Positions 1-8,403 of a stretch of 64,000 nt of DNA are shown one piece after another; within the stretch, counting starts at the first letter, position 1, and every line of letters starts with the position of its first letter. The stretch is taken from positions 992,001 through 1,056,000 of the forward strand of contig NZ_CP049157.1 of the NCBI RefSeq assembly GCF_011493005.1, written 5' to 3'. The stretch comes from Caballeronia sp. SBC1. Lineage in GTDB: Bacteria > Pseudomonadota > Gammaproteobacteria > Burkholderiales > Burkholderiaceae. Below the pieces are notes generated by a model. It saw nothing but the letters and a program-made list of their open reading frames with translations, ran no database searches and was not told where the DNA came from. A program made the translations under genes and the position numbers.

Positions 1-1099
1 GCGTCGCCATCAGCGTGAGGTCGTTGCAGTCGCCCAGATGCCCGATGCGGAACATGCGGCCCTTGAGCTTGCCGAGGCCAGTGCCGAGCGACATGTCGAA
101 GTTCTCGTAGATGGTCTTGCGGATTGCATCCGCGTCCACGCCTTCAGGCGTCATCACGCCCGTCAGCACCGGCGAATAAACGGCCGGGTCCGCGCACTGG
201 ATCTCGAGTCCCCATGCGTTGACCGCCGCGCGGCAAGCCGCAGCCAGTCTTTGATGCCGGGCGAAGACCTGGTCGAGTCCTTCGTCGCCGATCATCTCGA
301 GCGCTTCCGACAACCCGTACAACAAATTGGTGTTCGGCGTGTACGGCCAGTACCCACTCTTGTTCATCTCGATGATCTCGTCCCACGCCCAGAATGCACG
401 CGGCAACTTTGCGTCCTTGCTTGCCTTGATCGCCTTCGGCGAGACCGCGTTGAAGCTGATCCCCGGCGGCAGCATCAAGCCTTTTTGCGAACCGGACACG
501 GTGACATCCACGCCCCATTCGTCATGCCGATAATCCGCGGACGCAAGACCCGAAATCGTATCGACGAGAAACAGCGCCGGATGTCCAGCCGCATCGATCG
601 CGCGCCGCACGGCTGCGATGTCCGATGTGACGCCCGTCGAGGTTTCGTTATGGACGACGCAAACCGCCTTGATCGTGTGCTGCGTGTCTTCACGCAGACG
701 CGCTTCAATCATGTCCGCCTGCACGCCGCGCCGCCATCCCTCAATGCCGGGCAGCCCCAGGAATTCAGGCTTCAGCCCGAGGTTTTCGGCCATCTTTTTC
801 CAGAGCGTAGCGAAGTGGCCGGTCTCGAACATCAGCACGGTGTCGCCGGGGCTGAGCGTGTTGCAGAGTGCCGCTTCCCAAGCGCCCGTGCCCGATGACG
901 GATAGATCACGACCGGTTGCGCGGTCTTGAATATTGCCTTGATACCCTCCAGGACTTTCAGGCCCAACGCGCCGAATTCCGGCCCGCGATGGTCGATCGT
1001 CGGATAACTCATTGCCCGCAGGATGCGGTCGGGAACCGGGCTCGGACCCGGAATCTGCAGGAAATGGCGACCAGCGGGATGGAAATCGAGCTTTAACAT
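1..1099 (-). CDS. Serine-glyoxylate/alanine-glyoxylate-type aminotransferase (C-terminus cut by window edge)
   Basis: Fold-type I PLP enzyme of the class V aminotransferase family, expected to move an amino group from serine, alanine or aspartate to glyoxylate. I read 366 continuous residues in one frame, beginning MLKLDFHPAGRHFLQIPGP, a typical start for serine-glyoxylate transaminases. The PLP-binding motif SGSQKGLMLPPG places the Schiff-base lysine at residue 206. The family is about 400 residues long, so roughly 30-40 C-terminal residues lie beyond the left edge. An AAGGA ribosome-binding site precedes the ATG. The gene diverges from an FCD-type GntR regulator, and a perfect 16-bp palindrome lies 15 bp upstream of its start, so that regulator probably controls it. 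The amino donor cannot be decided from sequence. Confidence 0.85.
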   Translation of the reverse strand, partial: MLKLDFHPAGRHFLQIPGPSPVPDRILRAMSYPTIDHRGPEFGALGLKVLEGIKAIFKTAQPVVIYPSSGTGAWEAALCNTLSPGDTVLMFETGHFATLWKKMAENLGLKPEFLGLPGIEGWRRGVQADMIEARLREDTQHTIKAVCVVHNETSTGVTSDIAAVRRAIDAAGHPALFLVDTISGLASADYRHDEWGVDVTVSGSQKGLMLPPGISFNAVSPKAIKASKDAKLPRAFWAWDEIIEMNKSGYWPYTPNTNLLYGLSEALEMIGDEGLDQVFARHQRLAAACRAAVNAWGLEIQCADPAVYSPVLTGVMTPEGVDADAIRKTIYENFDMSLGTGLGKLKGRMFRIGHLGDCNDLTLMAT

Positions 1100-1113
1100 G
1101 ATGCGTCCTTTGA

Positions 1114-1129
1114 ATTTTGCATGCAAAAT
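1114..1129. promoter_or_regulatory. Perfect 16-bp palindrome ATTTTGCATGCAAAAT, likely GntR operator
   Basis: A perfect inverted repeat in the divergent promoter region between the aminotransferase and the GntR gene, 15 bp upstream of the aminotransferase start. The half-site ATGCAAAAT recurs at 1257-1265, exactly over the regulator's own start codon. Size and symmetry fit an operator for a dimeric FadR-subfamily regulator; binding is inferred. Confidence 0.55.
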
Positions 1130-1256
1130 ACTTTAGCGCACCGTTGCGGCGATCGGAAGCGATAAATGATGGTTTTTCTTAGGTGGAAACCCGCCCCTCC
1201 AAATTTACCGGTGTCGTAAGGTAAAATCCCGCCAACAGAATGGGTTGAGGTATTGA

Positions 1257-2021
1257 ATGCAAAATGATCATCTGCAGGATTCACAGATCGCGCAGATTTC
1301 GCAAATCGCAGCCACGCTTCCAAAAGTTGAGCGGCAGCGGTTGCACGACACGGTGGTTGAGCACCTGCGCAATTTCATTGTGGAGGGCTTGCTCGCGCCG
1401 GGCGTGAAGCTCAACGAACGCACGTTGTGCGAGACGCTGGGCATTTCGCGCACGCCGTTGCGTGAGGCGCTGAAAGTGCTGGCGTCCGAGGGCCTGATCG
1501 ACATCCTGCCGAACCGGGGCGCGTCGGTATCGCAGATGAGCGAGGCGGAGATTCGCGAGACCTTCGAACTGATGAGCGGGCTGGAAGCGTTCTCGGGTGA
1601 ACTCGCGTGCGAGCGGATAACGCCAGCCGAGCTGAGCGAAATCAAGGCGCTGCATTACGCCATGCTGGCGTGCCGGGAGCAGAACGACCTGTCGGGGTAC
1701 TACAGCCGCAATCAAGCCATTCACGACAAGATCAACGACGCCGCGCGCAATTCCGCGTTGCGGCAGACCTATGTATCGGTGAACCGGCGGCTGCAGGCAT
1801 TGCGGTTCCGGTCCAACTTCCAGACGGTGAAGTGGGACAGCGCGATCCGCGATCATGAAGCCATGATCGAGGCGCTGGAAGCACGCGACGGCAAGCGCAT
1901 GGCGGCTATCCTTCGTGGCCATTTGCTGGCCAAGCGCGATGCGGTTTTGGCCGAAAGAACCATGACGACGGTGCGCACGCGCTCGGAGGGCGGCACGCTG
2001 CCTGACGCCCCGCCAGGTTAA
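1257..2021 (+). CDS. FCD-domain GntR family transcriptional regulator
   Basis: 254-residue regulator of the FadR subfamily. The N-terminal winged helix (about residues 25-95) contains the usual GVKLNERTLCETLGISRTPLREAL segment, read here as two short blocks (GVKLNERTLCE and GISRTPLREAL). An all-helical FCD effector domain follows (about 105-225). It is divergent from the glyoxylate-linked aminotransferase and probably controls it. Its start codon overlaps a half-copy of the 16-bp palindrome found in front of the aminotransferase, which suggests autoregulation. The effector is unknown; a hydroxy- or oxo-acid is typical of FCD regulators. Confidence 0.85.
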   Translation: MQNDHLQDSQIAQISQIAATLPKVERQRLHDTVVEHLRNFIVEGLLAPGVKLNERTLCETLGISRTPLREALKVLASEGLIDILPNRGASVSQMSEAEIRETFELMSGLEAFSGELACERITPAELSEIKALHYAMLACREQNDLSGYYSRNQAIHDKINDAARNSALRQTYVSVNRRLQALRFRSNFQTVKWDSAIRDHEAMIEALEARDGKRMAAILRGHLLAKRDAVLAERTMTTVRTRSEGGTLPDAPPG

Positions 2022-2045
2022 AACGCGTTGGGGTTCGAAACAACC

Positions 2046-2086
2046 CAAGGCCGATTTCGCGGACGCCGTCTGCGAAATCGGCCTTG
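2046..2086. terminator. Hairpin terminator after the GntR gene
   Basis: A perfect 15-bp inverted repeat, CAAGGCCGATTTCGC and its complement, closes an 11-nt loop 24 bp after the regulator's stop codon. No long T-tract follows; the next bases are CCTTGTCC. It could act in both directions or as an mRNA-stabilising hairpin. Confidence 0.6.
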
Positions 2087-2444
2087 CCTTGTCCGCTGAC
2101 AGTCCACCTTCGCGCCGGCAAATAAAACGCCCGGCACGCTCGTCTTCAAGTCTCTTCGCTCCCTCGCATTTCCCGCGCACGGCCCCTTGTATAAATGCAT
2201 TTTGGATTATCGCGAGAACGACCGGCCACCGGAATTGTTCTGGAAAGCGTATCGCAACGACCGGGACGCGGGCTTCAAGACCAACGCACATGCAGGCACC
2301 GCCCGCCTCCCATGCAACCCACTGCGTCAATTCCGCTTCAAGCACGAGTATTCGGATTGTCTTATCATGCGGCGGGCTTCGCCCCAAGCAGAAAGAAGCA
2401 ATCCATGCATATTGGCACAGCCGCCTTTTTCCCAGACCGCGCCC
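2087..2444. other. Non-coding stretch upstream of the MFS gene
   Basis: About 360 bp between the terminator and the chosen MFS start. The MFS reading frame is open back to 2187, but the extra N-terminal residues do not resemble a transporter start. I see no clear operator, RNA gene or strong ribosome-binding site here. Confidence 0.4.
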
Positions 2445-3719
2445 ATGCACCCCGCAGCAGACCACCTGATTCACGCCCCGAAAGCCAAGCCCACCCGTAT
2501 CGTCCTGGCTACCATCATTGGTAACGCGTTTGTCGCGTACGACTTTACGGTCTACAGCTTCTCCGCCGTCATCATCGGCAAACTGTTCTTCCCGTCGCAC
2601 AATCCGCTCTCGTCGCTGCTGCTGTCGCTGGCCACCTTCGGCGCAGGCTTTGTCATGCGCCCGCTCGGAGCAATGATCATCGGGCAGATAGCCAACAGCC
2701 GGGGCCGGAAAGCCGGCATGGCGTGGTCGCTTACGCTCATGACGCTCGGCACATGGCTGATCGCATGCTTGCCGACGGTTGCTTCCATTGGCCCGGCTGC
2801 GACGGTGCTGATGGTCCTTGCGCGACTCATGCAGGGGCTCGCGGCAGGAGGCGAAATCGGGCCGGCGTCGGCGGTGTTGATGGAATCGGTCCCGCGCAAC
2901 CGCCGCTGTTATCTCACCAGCTGGCGTGGCGCGAGCCAGGGCGCGGCCGCATTTGCCGCCGCGATGGTCGGTGCAATCACGACCGCGTGGCTCTCGCCGG
3001 CCGACATGCACGACTGGGGATGGCGGATTCCGTTCGTGCTCGGTGGGTTGATCGGCCCCGTCGGCTGGTATTTGCGCCGGCACATGCCTTCGGTCGTCAT
3101 CGATGCTCCCAAACGCCCCCGGCTCGCCAGCATGTTCGCGGAGCACGCACGCACGCTGTTCTACGGAACATTGATGATGGCCGCGCCGTCGATCGGCATC
3201 TATATCACCGTGTTCTACATGCCGAGCTATCTGGTGCGGACGTTGCACCGCCCCGCCGCCATCAGCCTGCTGACCGCCAGCCTGTCTGGTCTCGTGATCC
3301 TGGTGGTGAACCCGCTGGTGGCCCGGATCGCCGACCGGCAAAAGCGGCGCAAGCCAATCCAGTACCTGGCGCTCGTGATCTGTCTTGTGCTGACTTATCC
3401 AGCCTTCCTGGCATTGAGAATGGGCGTAGGCAATGTCGCCGCGCTACTGATCATCATCGGGTATGTGGCAGTCGCGCTCAGCAATGCCGGTGCGAGCACG
3501 GTGACCATGCTGGAGGCCTTTCCGCCGCAACATCGCGCGGCCGCGCTGTCCATCATGTACAGCTTCGGCGTGGCGATTTTCGGCGGCTTCTCGCCGCTCA
3601 TCGTCACGTGGCTGATCGCCAAGACCGGCAATCCGATGATGCCCGCGTGGTATCTGATCGCCGCCATCTGCGTCACCCTGTTCGCCCTGCACCGCTTCCC
3701 CGAAAGGACGCTCGACTGA
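2445..3719 (+). CDS. MFS transporter, metabolite:H+ symporter (MHS) type
   Basis: A 424-residue integral membrane protein with about 12 hydrophobic segments. It resembles the metabolite:H+ symporter branch of the major facilitator superfamily (citrate, tricarballylate, dicarboxylate carriers): DFTVYSFSAVIIGKLFFPS in TM1, the RPLGAMIIGQIANSRGRK loop, and MESVPRNRR before TM5. I chose the ATG at 2445 because the protein then begins about 15 residues before TM1, as usual in the family. The frame is open further upstream to 2187 and no start has a strong ribosome-binding site. The substrate is probably a small organic acid. It is convergent with the AraC gene downstream. Confidence 0.75.
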   Translation: MHPAADHLIHAPKAKPTRIVLATIIGNAFVAYDFTVYSFSAVIIGKLFFPSHNPLSSLLLSLATFGAGFVMRPLGAMIIGQIANSRGRKAGMAWSLTLMTLGTWLIACLPTVASIGPAATVLMVLARLMQGLAAGGEIGPASAVLMESVPRNRRCYLTSWRGASQGAAAFAAAMVGAITTAWLSPADMHDWGWRIPFVLGGLIGPVGWYLRRHMPSVVIDAPKRPRLASMFAEHARTLFYGTLMMAAPSIGIYITVFYMPSYLVRTLHRPAAISLLTASLSGLVILVVNPLVARIADRQKRRKPIQYLALVICLVLTYPAFLALRMGVGNVAALLIIIGYVAVALSNAGASTVTMLEAFPPQHRAAALSIMYSFGVAIFGGFSPLIVTWLIAKTGNPMMPAWYLIAAICVTLFALHRFPERTLD

Positions 3720-3768
3720 CTTGTATCGGGCTAATCGGGGTCATCGGGCTAATCAGCGTATAGCGGCG

Positions 3769-4863
3769 CTATTTGCCGCCGGGCCCGTACGATGACAGCA
3801 GATCCAGCCTGCTCGCCCGCTGCAGCTCGAACGCACGAGCACGCGCATCTTGCGGGCTCATGCCGTAAGCGCGGCGAAACGCGCGCGTGAAATCCGACGC
3901 GCTGTTAAAACCCAGCCCGAACGCAATATCGATAACGTGAAGATGCGGGAAGCGGACCAGTTCGTCGGCCGCCTCGCGCAAACGGCGATTGCGGATATAC
4001 GCCCCGAGTCCGCCCTCATGCTCGAACCAGCGGTAGATCGTGGCGCGCTTCAATTGCAGTGCATCCACCACGCTCGAAGGCGAAAGACCCGGCTGGTTGA
4101 GATTCGCTTCAACATACCGCCGCACCTGGCTCATCACGGCCGCCTGCACGGCTGCGCGGGCGTCGCCGGTCAAACTCGCCTGCTTGCGGAAAGCCGCGAG
4201 CAGCAGTTGCGCGCCGGCATCGAGTTCATGCGCCGCCTGCGCCGCGTTCATTTTTGGCAGATCGCGGCTCAGGGCCAATGCGTGGTTCATGATGAGCTGG
4301 GTCAGCGGCGCTCCGTGCTGGACTACCCGGCCATGAATAGCTTCGGCGTCGGGCAACGTGGCCTCCACGACCGCTCTAGGCACGAACATCGTCAACACGT
4401 GGCACTCGGACCGCTCGAGGCGAAATGGCTGATCCATGTCGAAAACGATTATTCCCTGCACCGAATCCACGGCGCTGCGCTTCTGCTGCGCGCCCATTTC
4501 CGTCCTGACCGTTCCCTGCGCGAAAACGTGGAAAACGTAGTTGCGCCGCTCGTCGGTGGAGACTCTTGCGACCGAACGCTCAAGCGACATGGCGTCGGTG
4601 ACGGCATCCGTAAAGACGAGGTCGCCGACCGAATACCGATCGATACGGCCGCGAAAGCCATCGGCGAGCTGCTCCTTCGAAGGCAGGACATCCACGACAT
4701 GCCCAACCCGATCCCGCCAGGCGAGCATCTGCTGGTTCACCTCCGACGCATACGTGCTGAAGCTGCTGCGGACAATGCCAGCGTTCGCAGCAATTTCAGC
4801 GCGCCCGTCTCGACGGGTATTCGAAGACATGGTGTGTACCTGATAGCGCCCCAAAAAAGCCAA
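3769..4863 (-). CDS. AraC family transcriptional regulator
   Basis: 364 residues: an AraC-binding-like N-terminal domain (about residues 30-220) followed by a C-terminal AraC HTH (about 255-345), recognisable by GLGFNSASDFTRAFRRAYGMSP in the second helix-turn-helix. Proteins of this layout usually activate catabolic operons in response to small aromatic or aliphatic acids. A second ATG at 4830 (MSSNTRRDG) could be the true start. Its target is unclear: the convergent MFS gene is one candidate. The 14-bp palindrome at 4915-4928 lies just upstream and may be its operator. Confidence 0.8.
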   Translation of the reverse strand: MAFLGRYQVHTMSSNTRRDGRAEIAANAGIVRSSFSTYASEVNQQMLAWRDRVGHVVDVLPSKEQLADGFRGRIDRYSVGDLVFTDAVTDAMSLERSVARVSTDERRNYVFHVFAQGTVRTEMGAQQKRSAVDSVQGIIVFDMDQPFRLERSECHVLTMFVPRAVVEATLPDAEAIHGRVVQHGAPLTQLIMNHALALSRDLPKMNAAQAAHELDAGAQLLLAAFRKQASLTGDARAAVQAAVMSQVRRYVEANLNQPGLSPSSVVDALQLKRATIYRWFEHEGGLGAYIRNRRLREAADELVRFPHLHVIDIAFGLGFNSASDFTRAFRRAYGMSPQDARARAFELQRASRLDLLSSYGPGGK

Positions 4864-4914
4864 TCCATCCGGCGTGGGACGCGTTGAACAAATTTAATTC
4901 GAGAACTGAGACAC

Positions 4915-4928
4915 ACGGTCAAGACCGT
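4915..4928. promoter_or_regulatory. Palindrome ACGGTCaaGACCGT upstream of the AraC gene
   Basis: Two perfect 6-bp arms with an AA centre, about 50 bp upstream of the annotated AraC start. It could be an operator. AraC proteins more often bind direct repeats, so the link to this gene is weak. Confidence 0.3.
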
Positions 4929-5162
4929 TTAAACCCCTACGGTATCTTCACATCAATAGCATCGCCGTCCATTCCGTACTGTGAGAGGACATGCCTGGTT
5001 TACGGCATCGCAAGAAGAAATTGCAGAGTCTTTCCATCAAACGTGGTGGTACGGAATCACAGGGATCGTTCACGCCATCTGCACAGCGAGACGAGCAACT
5101 TGATCGGCGATATCCGGACGAATTGAACGCAACACCCTTCCTGAGAAGCTCAGCGAAGCACG

Positions 5163-5462
5163 ATGAGATATCAGCAAATGAGCGCTTTAAAGAAAGCACC
5201 GTCACCTAATCCCGGCAACTTGACGCCCGCAAGTTTAGCCGATCGGCAACTCGACCATATCGAGCGCATGGTCAGGTCCGTCGCACGGGCCTATCCGGCT
5301 GGACCCGTCCACGGCATGGACCAGGAGTACTGGGAAAGCCGGCTTCACGCCCTGATGAACGAGAGCGATCTTGTTGCAGTGCAACAACACCGGGTGCAAC
5401 GATTGTTGCAGGATCTGGCCAAGCGCGCACGGCCGAACGCACTGAAACGAACGGCCGCGTGA
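5163..5462 (+). CDS. Small conserved-looking hypothetical protein
   Basis: A 99-residue, probably cytoplasmic and mostly helical protein with no membrane segment or signal peptide. Its centre (DRQLDHIERMVRSVARAYP, then GMDQEYWESRLHAL) has amphipathic helix spacing and codon use like the neighbouring genes, which favours a real gene. A second in-frame ATG at 5178 is an equally good start. I do not recognise the family. It stands alone between the AraC gene and the convergent citrate-synthase-fold gene. Confidence 0.5.
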   Translation: MRYQQMSALKKAPSPNPGNLTPASLADRQLDHIERMVRSVARAYPAGPVHGMDQEYWESRLHALMNESDLVAVQQHRVQRLLQDLAKRARPNALKRTAA

Positions 5463-5513
5463 GCCGCGGGGGACGAGCGAGGGTTTGAAAATGGCTTTAC
5501 TGCCCGGTCAGGC

Positions 5514-6674
5514 TCATTCCGCGGACTTCGGTTGTAGCCCGACATAACGTGCGCGAGGCCGGATCAGGCGGCCCATTTGCGCTTGCTCCAACGCGTGCGC
5601 GAGCCAGCCGGCGCAGCGTGCAAGCGCGAAGAGTGACAGCGGCGCATGCGCCGGCAGATCAAAAGCAGCGGCAAGAACCGCCAGCGCGAAATCAACATTC
5701 GGCCGCTCGCCGACCGCCCTCTCCACGCACGCCGCAAGTTCTGCGTAAAGCGGCGGCACGGTCACTGTGTTGAGCAGAGCGCTCGCCCTGGGATCCCCAT
5801 CGGCGTATAGCGGATGACCGAATGCCGGAAACGCGCGGCCTTGCGCCAGCCAGTTGCGCACAGCCGCTTCCGGGCCGATATCGGTTGCCCACTCAATCAG
5901 CCCGCGAACCGACGACGATGCGCCTCCATGCAACGGTCCTGTGAGCGTAGCGAGGCCAGCCAGCACGCCAGCCGATAACGACGCGCCCGTGGAGACGGTG
6001 ACGCGCGTAGCGAAGGTCGATGCATTCAGTTCGTGATCGGCGAGTAAAACGAGGGCGCGCCGGATCGCGTCTTCCGCCTCGCTGCATCTCCACGATACGG
6101 CAAGCCGCTCGCTTAATGTGCGTCCCGCGCGCAAAGAAACAGTCCCGCCAAGGATGGCTTGTGCGAGCGTCGACAGCACACTGGCGGCCTCGTCTCGTAG
6201 CACAGCGGGGGTGCGTCCGCTCGATGGCAAGTCACGCGCGCTACGCCTGGCCAATGCGACGAGACTCGCGGTCAAAGGATCGTCGGCGCTGGCAGCCTTG
6301 CGCTTGATCGGCGGCTCGATGCAGACCGCATCGGCCTCCCACAGCAGCCCGGCTACCTCCTCAAACGACGCCGTGTTCGCGAGCTCGATGGCATCCCGTC
6401 CGCGATACCAAAGCTTCCCGTTCGACACCGTCGAGATAGCAGAAAGCAAAACGGGATCACCCCAGTCGATGGTCTGGGCCGCCACCTTCTCGACCTTGCG
6501 CTGTCCGCTACGGCGCTCCGCCATTCGCAATACATCGTCCCGGTGATAAAGGCTGCGGCGAGGGTCGGCCTTATCGGGTTTCGCGCGGATCTTTCCGCGG
6601 CTCACGTTCGCATACAGCGTCTGCGCACGGACGTTCAATACGCTCAACGCCTCGGCCGTCGTCATCCATGCCAT
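5514..6674 (-). CDS. Citrate-synthase-fold protein with N-terminal helix-turn-helix domain
   Basis: 386 residues. The first ~55 (MTTAEALSVLNVRAQTLYAN, then YHRDDVLRM) look like an excisionase/MerR-type DNA-binding helix-turn-helix. The rest is a shortened citrate synthase domain. The catalytic residues of the family are kept: H214 in DHELNAS, H249 in GPLHGGAS and D328 in RPNVDFAL, with the GHPLY loop between. It may therefore still condense an acyl-CoA with an oxo-acid, or bind such ligands as a sensor. The start at 6674 has GAGA just upstream; MTTAEAL at 6665 is an alternative. It diverges from dinB with two palindromes between them. Housekeeping citrate synthase is about 430 residues and lacks the HTH, so this is a paralogue of unknown role. 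Confidence 0.8.
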   Translation of the reverse strand: MAWMTTAEALSVLNVRAQTLYANVSRGKIRAKPDKADPRRSLYHRDDVLRMAERRSGQRKVEKVAAQTIDWGDPVLLSAISTVSNGKLWYRGRDAIELANTASFEEVAGLLWEADAVCIEPPIKRKAASADDPLTASLVALARRSARDLPSSGRTPAVLRDEAASVLSTLAQAILGGTVSLRAGRTLSERLAVSWRCSEAEDAIRRALVLLADHELNASTFATRVTVSTGASLSAGVLAGLATLTGPLHGGASSSVRGLIEWATDIGPEAAVRNWLAQGRAFPAFGHPLYADGDPRASALLNTVTVPPLYAELAACVERAVGERPNVDFALAVLAAAFDLPAHAPLSLFALARCAGWLAHALEQAQMGRLIRPRARYVGLQPKSAE

Positions 6675-6704
6675 GGGATCTCACATTGATGAATTGAATC
6701 AAGA

Positions 6705-6744
6705 TTGACGTCAACTTTATCAACATTAATATCCGTACGGTACG
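6705..6744. promoter_or_regulatory. Two palindromes between the HTH-citrate synthase and dinB genes
   Basis: TTGACGTCAA (6705-6714) is a perfect 10-bp palindrome, and CGTACgGTACG (6734-6744) is an 11-bp palindrome with one central base. Both lie in the 98-bp divergent promoter region. They are candidate operators, possibly for the DNA-binding domain of the citrate-synthase-fold protein itself. Confidence 0.4.
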
Positions 6745-6772
6745 AACGTTTTAGAGCCGCAAGGGGGACGAC

Positions 6773-7294
6773 ATGCAGAGCCTGCTCAAACAGCACTTCG
6801 ATACATTCGCACGCTACAACGCGTGGGCAAACACCCGCCTCTTCGATGCAGCCGCCCTCCTGAGCGACGCCGATTATCGAGCAGATCGCGGTGCGTTTTT
6901 CAAGTCGATACACGGCACGCTCAATCACTTGCTCGTGACCGACCGCGTATGGATGTTTCGTTTCACCGGCGAGGGCGATTCACCCGACCGGCTCGATGCG
7001 ATCCTCTTCGAGCAGCTTGAGTCGCTGCGCGATGCGCGTGAAACGGAGGACTCGCGGATCGTGCGGTACGTAACGGGGCTTAACGATGCTTCCCTGGAAG
7101 GTGCGATCACGTACCGGCGCGTCTCCACGCCGGAAGCGATCACGCAACCTCTCGCGCCTGCGCTGGCGCATTGGTTTAATCACCAGACGCATCACCGTGG
7201 CCAGGTGCATGCGCTGTTGACCGGTCTGGCGGGACGAGCGCCGGAACTTGACTTGCTCTTTTACCAGCGTCTCGCGGAGAAGGGGCTTGCCTGA
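6773..7294 (+). CDS. DinB/YfiT family putative metal-dependent protein
   Basis: A 173-residue four-helix-bundle protein. The family's metal triad is visible as H52 in GTLNHLL and the two histidines of NHQTHHRGQ near residues 137-141. DinB-like proteins are thiol-dependent transferases or stress proteins of mostly unknown substrate; many are damage-induced in Gram-positive bacteria. The start follows a GGGGGA ribosome-binding site. The gene diverges from the HTH-citrate synthase gene and is convergent with the GNAT gene; context does not reveal its role. This is not the DNA polymerase IV also called DinB. Confidence 0.8.
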   Translation: MQSLLKQHFDTFARYNAWANTRLFDAAALLSDADYRADRGAFFKSIHGTLNHLLVTDRVWMFRFTGEGDSPDRLDAILFEQLESLRDARETEDSRIVRYVTGLNDASLEGAITYRRVSTPEAITQPLAPALAHWFNHQTHHRGQVHALLTGLAGRAPELDLLFYQRLAEKGLA

Positions 7295-7307
7295 GCGGCA
7301 GCGGGCT

Positions 7308-7769
7308 TCATAGCGGCTTACGATAGACCACGGACCCTTGCTTCTCGGCGACCTTATCGTAGAGTTGCATTGCCGTGGTGTTGGTCTCTCGCGTGTGCCA
7401 ATACACGCGTTCAACACCTGATGTCTGTGCGTACCGATAAACCTCCTGGATCAGCTTGCGGCCAACCCCTTTTCCTCTGGCAGCCTCCGCAGTAAACAGA
7501 TCCTGCAGATAACAACTCGGGCCCAGTTGGATCGTGCTTCGATGAAAAAGAAAGTGCGTCAAACCGACTAACTCTCCCGCGCTTTCCGCGACCAGTGCAT
7601 GCATGGGCTCGTAGACATCGAAAAAACGGGACCACGTCATCCGCGTGATTTCAATTGGCAACGCCGTGTCGCCGTGGCGGTCATAAAAGGCGTTATAGCC
7701 ATCCCAGAGAAGCTTCCATGCGGGGAAATCGGAGGGCACAACGGGGCGTACGTGAATGGCTTCAATCAT
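7308..7769 (-). CDS. GNAT family N-acetyltransferase
   Basis: About 153 residues with a complete GNAT fold. The acetyl-CoA pyrophosphate loop is AARGKGVGRKLI (the Q/R-x-x-G-x-G/A motif), preceded by the strand CYLQDLFTAEAA and followed by ETNTTAMQLYDKVAEKQG. It probably acetylates a small amine or amino acid; the substrate is unknown. The ATG at 7769 gives the usual start MIEAIHVRPV. A GTG at 7799 would add ten residues. Neither has a strong ribosome-binding site. It is convergent with dinB. Confidence 0.75.
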   Translation of the reverse strand: MIEAIHVRPVVPSDFPAWKLLWDGYNAFYDRHGDTALPIEITRMTWSRFFDVYEPMHALVAESAGELVGLTHFLFHRSTIQLGPSCYLQDLFTAEAARGKGVGRKLIQEVYRYAQTSGVERVYWHTRETNTTAMQLYDKVAEKQGSVVYRKPL

Positions 7770-7818
7770 ATCGGGTGCATGGTGTGGTTGGGGGTTCACG
7801 CTTCAGTCGCGGCAAGTT

Positions 7819-8055
7819 TCATGGAGAGGCAGCGCAATCACCGAGCTGGGCATAGCGCTCGGCGGGGGTTTGTTTTCCCTGCGTATCGGCGTTGCGGCTT
7901 GCCACGCAAGAATCGAAATTTCTTTTCGATGCGTCAGCGACATGGCGAATGGGATAAGCCATCGCGAGCGCCACAATAAGCAGCATGACAATCAGCAACC
8001 GAGCCACACTCCGCACGAAAGTACGCGCTTCGAACTGTCGTGTAGCCGTTCCCAT
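7819..8055 (-). CDS. Small single-pass membrane or secreted protein, hypothetical
   Basis: A 78-residue frame with a hydrophobic stretch at about residues 20-34 (LLIVMLLIVALAMAY) and a short polar C-terminal part containing two cysteines. A GGCGG stretch lies about 10 nt before the ATG. It could be a small anchored or exported protein, but there is no recognised family and the frame could be fortuitous. It is separated from the GNAT gene by 20-50 bp and could share its transcript. Confidence 0.35.
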   Translation of the reverse strand: MGTATRQFEARTFVRSVARLLIVMLLIVALAMAYPIRHVADASKRNFDSCVASRNADTQGKQTPAERYAQLGDCAASP

Positions 8056-8403
8056 GATGTCCGCCTGGCTCGTGAGGTCAGTGACAAGAATAGAAGGGTG
8101 CTGGCACCGTTCATAGGTCCATTAAAAACAATAAACGTAGAGCCACGGCCGGGCTTGCGCGTAGCCCGCGAGGCCGTTGCCAAACTAGCCGAGATCGTGC
8201 GCTCCATGCCGAGCTCAACGGGCAAACCATCAAAAACGACGTCTAAAGTCTGAGTGCCATCTGCCGATAACGGGTAAACACCTATCCCACGAACTTACCA
8301 TTCATATAAACATATATATGTTTTAACGATTGGTTGACCATTTCATTCGTCAATCTCGGCTGGCCTCATTCATTCAAGCAAGATAAAGACGCACGGAGAC
8401 TCG
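8056..8403. other. Intergenic promoter region of the MFS/amidohydrolase operon
   Basis: About 350 bp without a supported gene. The part close to the MFS start is AT-rich and holds the palindrome at 8308-8323. A CGGAGA ribosome-binding site precedes the ATG at 8404. Nothing else recognisable was seen. Confidence 0.5.
8308..8323. promoter_or_regulatory. Perfect palindrome AAACATATATATGTTT upstream of the MFS gene
   Basis: A 16-bp perfect palindrome 80 bp before the MFS start. The 16-mer TAAACATATATATGTT is found again at 10539-10554 in front of the chemoreceptor gene. Two identical copies, each upstream of a gene in the same small cluster, point to a shared operator. The UTRA-type GntR regulator at 12.2-12.9 kb is the likeliest binder, by proximity only. 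Confidence 0.6.

Noticed and set aside
1281..3341. Very long open frame (686 codons) on the minus strand
   Set aside because: It is antisense to the GntR and MFS genes, is rich in Arg, His and Gln, and has no domain motif; it is a by-product of high-GC codon use.
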